Shown: positions 63,559-64,000 of the stretch, piece by piece
Layout of the letters: every line of letters starts with the position of its first letter
How positions within the stretch are numbered: position 1 is the first letter of the stretch
DNA from: an uncultured Litoreibacter sp.
GTDB lineage: Bacteria > Pseudomonadota > Alphaproteobacteria > Rhodobacterales > Rhodobacteraceae
Direction: 5' to 3'
Length of the DNA: 64,000 nt
Assembly (NCBI GenBank): GCA_947501685.1
Contig: CANMWQ010000003.1
Location: 434,001-498,000, forward strand
Made by a program: the position numbers and the translations under genes
Notes under the pieces: generated by a model
Databases searched by the model: none
Seen by the model: only the letters and a program-made list of their open reading frames with translations
What the model was told of the DNA's origin: nothing

Positions 63559-64000
63559 TCAGCCTTCCGGGATCGCAAAAACCTGTCCGGGGTAGATCAG
63601 GTCCGGGTCGCGGATCAGGTCGCGGTTGGCCTCGTAGACCCGCACATATTCGATGCCGGAGCCAAAACGGTCCTCCGCAATCGCCCAGAGCGTAAAGCCT
63701 TTCTGCACCGTCACCACATTGGCGCGCCCGGCGGCCTCGGCCACGATCTCGGGCTCTTCGCGCTGGAACGGCGTCTCGACCCGGCTGGTCACCGTGCCTT
63801 GCTCGTCCAGCTCGTCAATGCGCAGCCGGTAGACGCCTGCATCCACGTCCGGCAGCGGCGTGCGCCATGTGCCATCCGGGGCGATTTGCACCGTTTGCAC
63901 CGGCTTGCCGTCCAGATAGACCCGCGCAAAACTGGCCCCCTGCCCGCGCCCGCTCAAGGCCACGTCGCCGCTGGTGTCATAGGTGATCGTGTCGATCACC
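63559..64000 (-). CDS. LysM-domain protein, C-terminal part (5' end outside window)
   Basis: The frame is open to the window edge, so the start lies beyond it; about 146 residues are visible. An immunoglobulin/bacterial beta-sandwich-like segment (DGTWRTPLPDVDAGVYRLRIDELDEQG) precedes a C-terminal LysM domain: VVTVQKGFTLWAIAEDRFG, YVRVYEANRDLIRDPDLIYPGQVFAIP. LysM binds peptidoglycan, so it is probably envelope-located. The N-terminal part cannot be judged. Confidence 0.85.
   Translation of the reverse strand, partial: VIDTITYDTSGDVALSGRGQGASFARVYLDGKPVQTVQIAPDGTWRTPLPDVDAGVYRLRIDELDEQGTVTSRVETPFQREEPEIVAEAAGRANVVTVQKGFTLWAIAEDRFGSGIEYVRVYEANRDLIRDPDLIYPGQVFAIPEG

Noticed and set aside
1-64000. 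tRNA or rRNA genes
   Set aside because: Gaps between genes were read for TpsiC-arm and acceptor patterns; none was convincing, and most gaps are under 150 bp.

Overview
The window is 64 kb of high-GC DNA, densely packed with genes on both strands, with many ATGA/GTGA overlaps. It looks like the chromosome of a Roseobacter-group Rhodobacterales (Alphaproteobacteria). Pointers are: a 407-residue ALA synthase with Lys248 at the position of the Rhodobacter active-site lysine; a cysG-DUF2849-cysI-cysH-DUF934 sulfur operon; a DUF4167 protein; a Hint-domain protein; and hairpin repeats at gene 3' ends. No tRNA, rRNA, CRISPR array, IS element or prophage was recognised.

Layout. 0-9.8 kb: housekeeping genes (surA fragment, pdxA, rsmA; DUF4167; prmC-prfA; ispG; RodZ-like; hemA). 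10-13 kb: an exported protein, an M20 peptidase and a DsbA-like protein. 12.9-18.9 kb: an Lrp-type regulator divergent from the assimilatory sulfate/sulfite operon, then a ferredoxin-NADP reductase. 19-20.6 kb: an alanine-rich LEA-like exported protein divergent from infC, whose start codon appears to be AUA. 20.6-25.4 kb: a minus-strand set of molybdenum-hydroxylase maturation genes (MoCF-domain protein, XdhC, DUF1203, CoxE-like VWA, CoxD/MoxR-like ATPase) without the enzyme they would serve. 25.5-26.7 kb: glutaryl-CoA dehydrogenase.

26.7-35.7 kb is the most unusual part: two divergent operons of six genes. They encode three PF13704-like glycosyltransferases (one a tandem with a degenerate first copy), a glycosyltransferase fused to a methyltransferase, a serine-hydrolase-like protein, and a sulfotransferase-like domain fused to a paralogue of that hydrolase. 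It looks like a glycan synthesis/decoration locus lacking any flippase or polymerase; its product cannot be read from sequence.

35.7-44.1 kb: a DUF4156 lipoprotein, pyrC, pyrE, dnaB, an AhpD-like protein, and the der-bamB-yfgM-like set. 44.4-49.4 kb: an RND efflux pair behind a good promoter with an operator-like palindrome but no local regulator gene. 49.5-57.5 kb: alr-mlaE-mlaF, a pqiA-like gene behind an attenuator-like hairpin region, radA, cvpA-like, a pseudouridine synthase and purF. 57.6-64 kb: a putative 27-residue membrane peptide, bioY, an SDR-aminotransferase pair, an ATM1-type ABC exporter, a Hint-domain protein and a LysM-protein fragment.

Two related families of 3'-end hairpin repeats (about 55 and about 95 nt) lie between genes. 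Their stems differ in sequence between copies but keep pairing. All calls come from reading the sequence; no database search was run.
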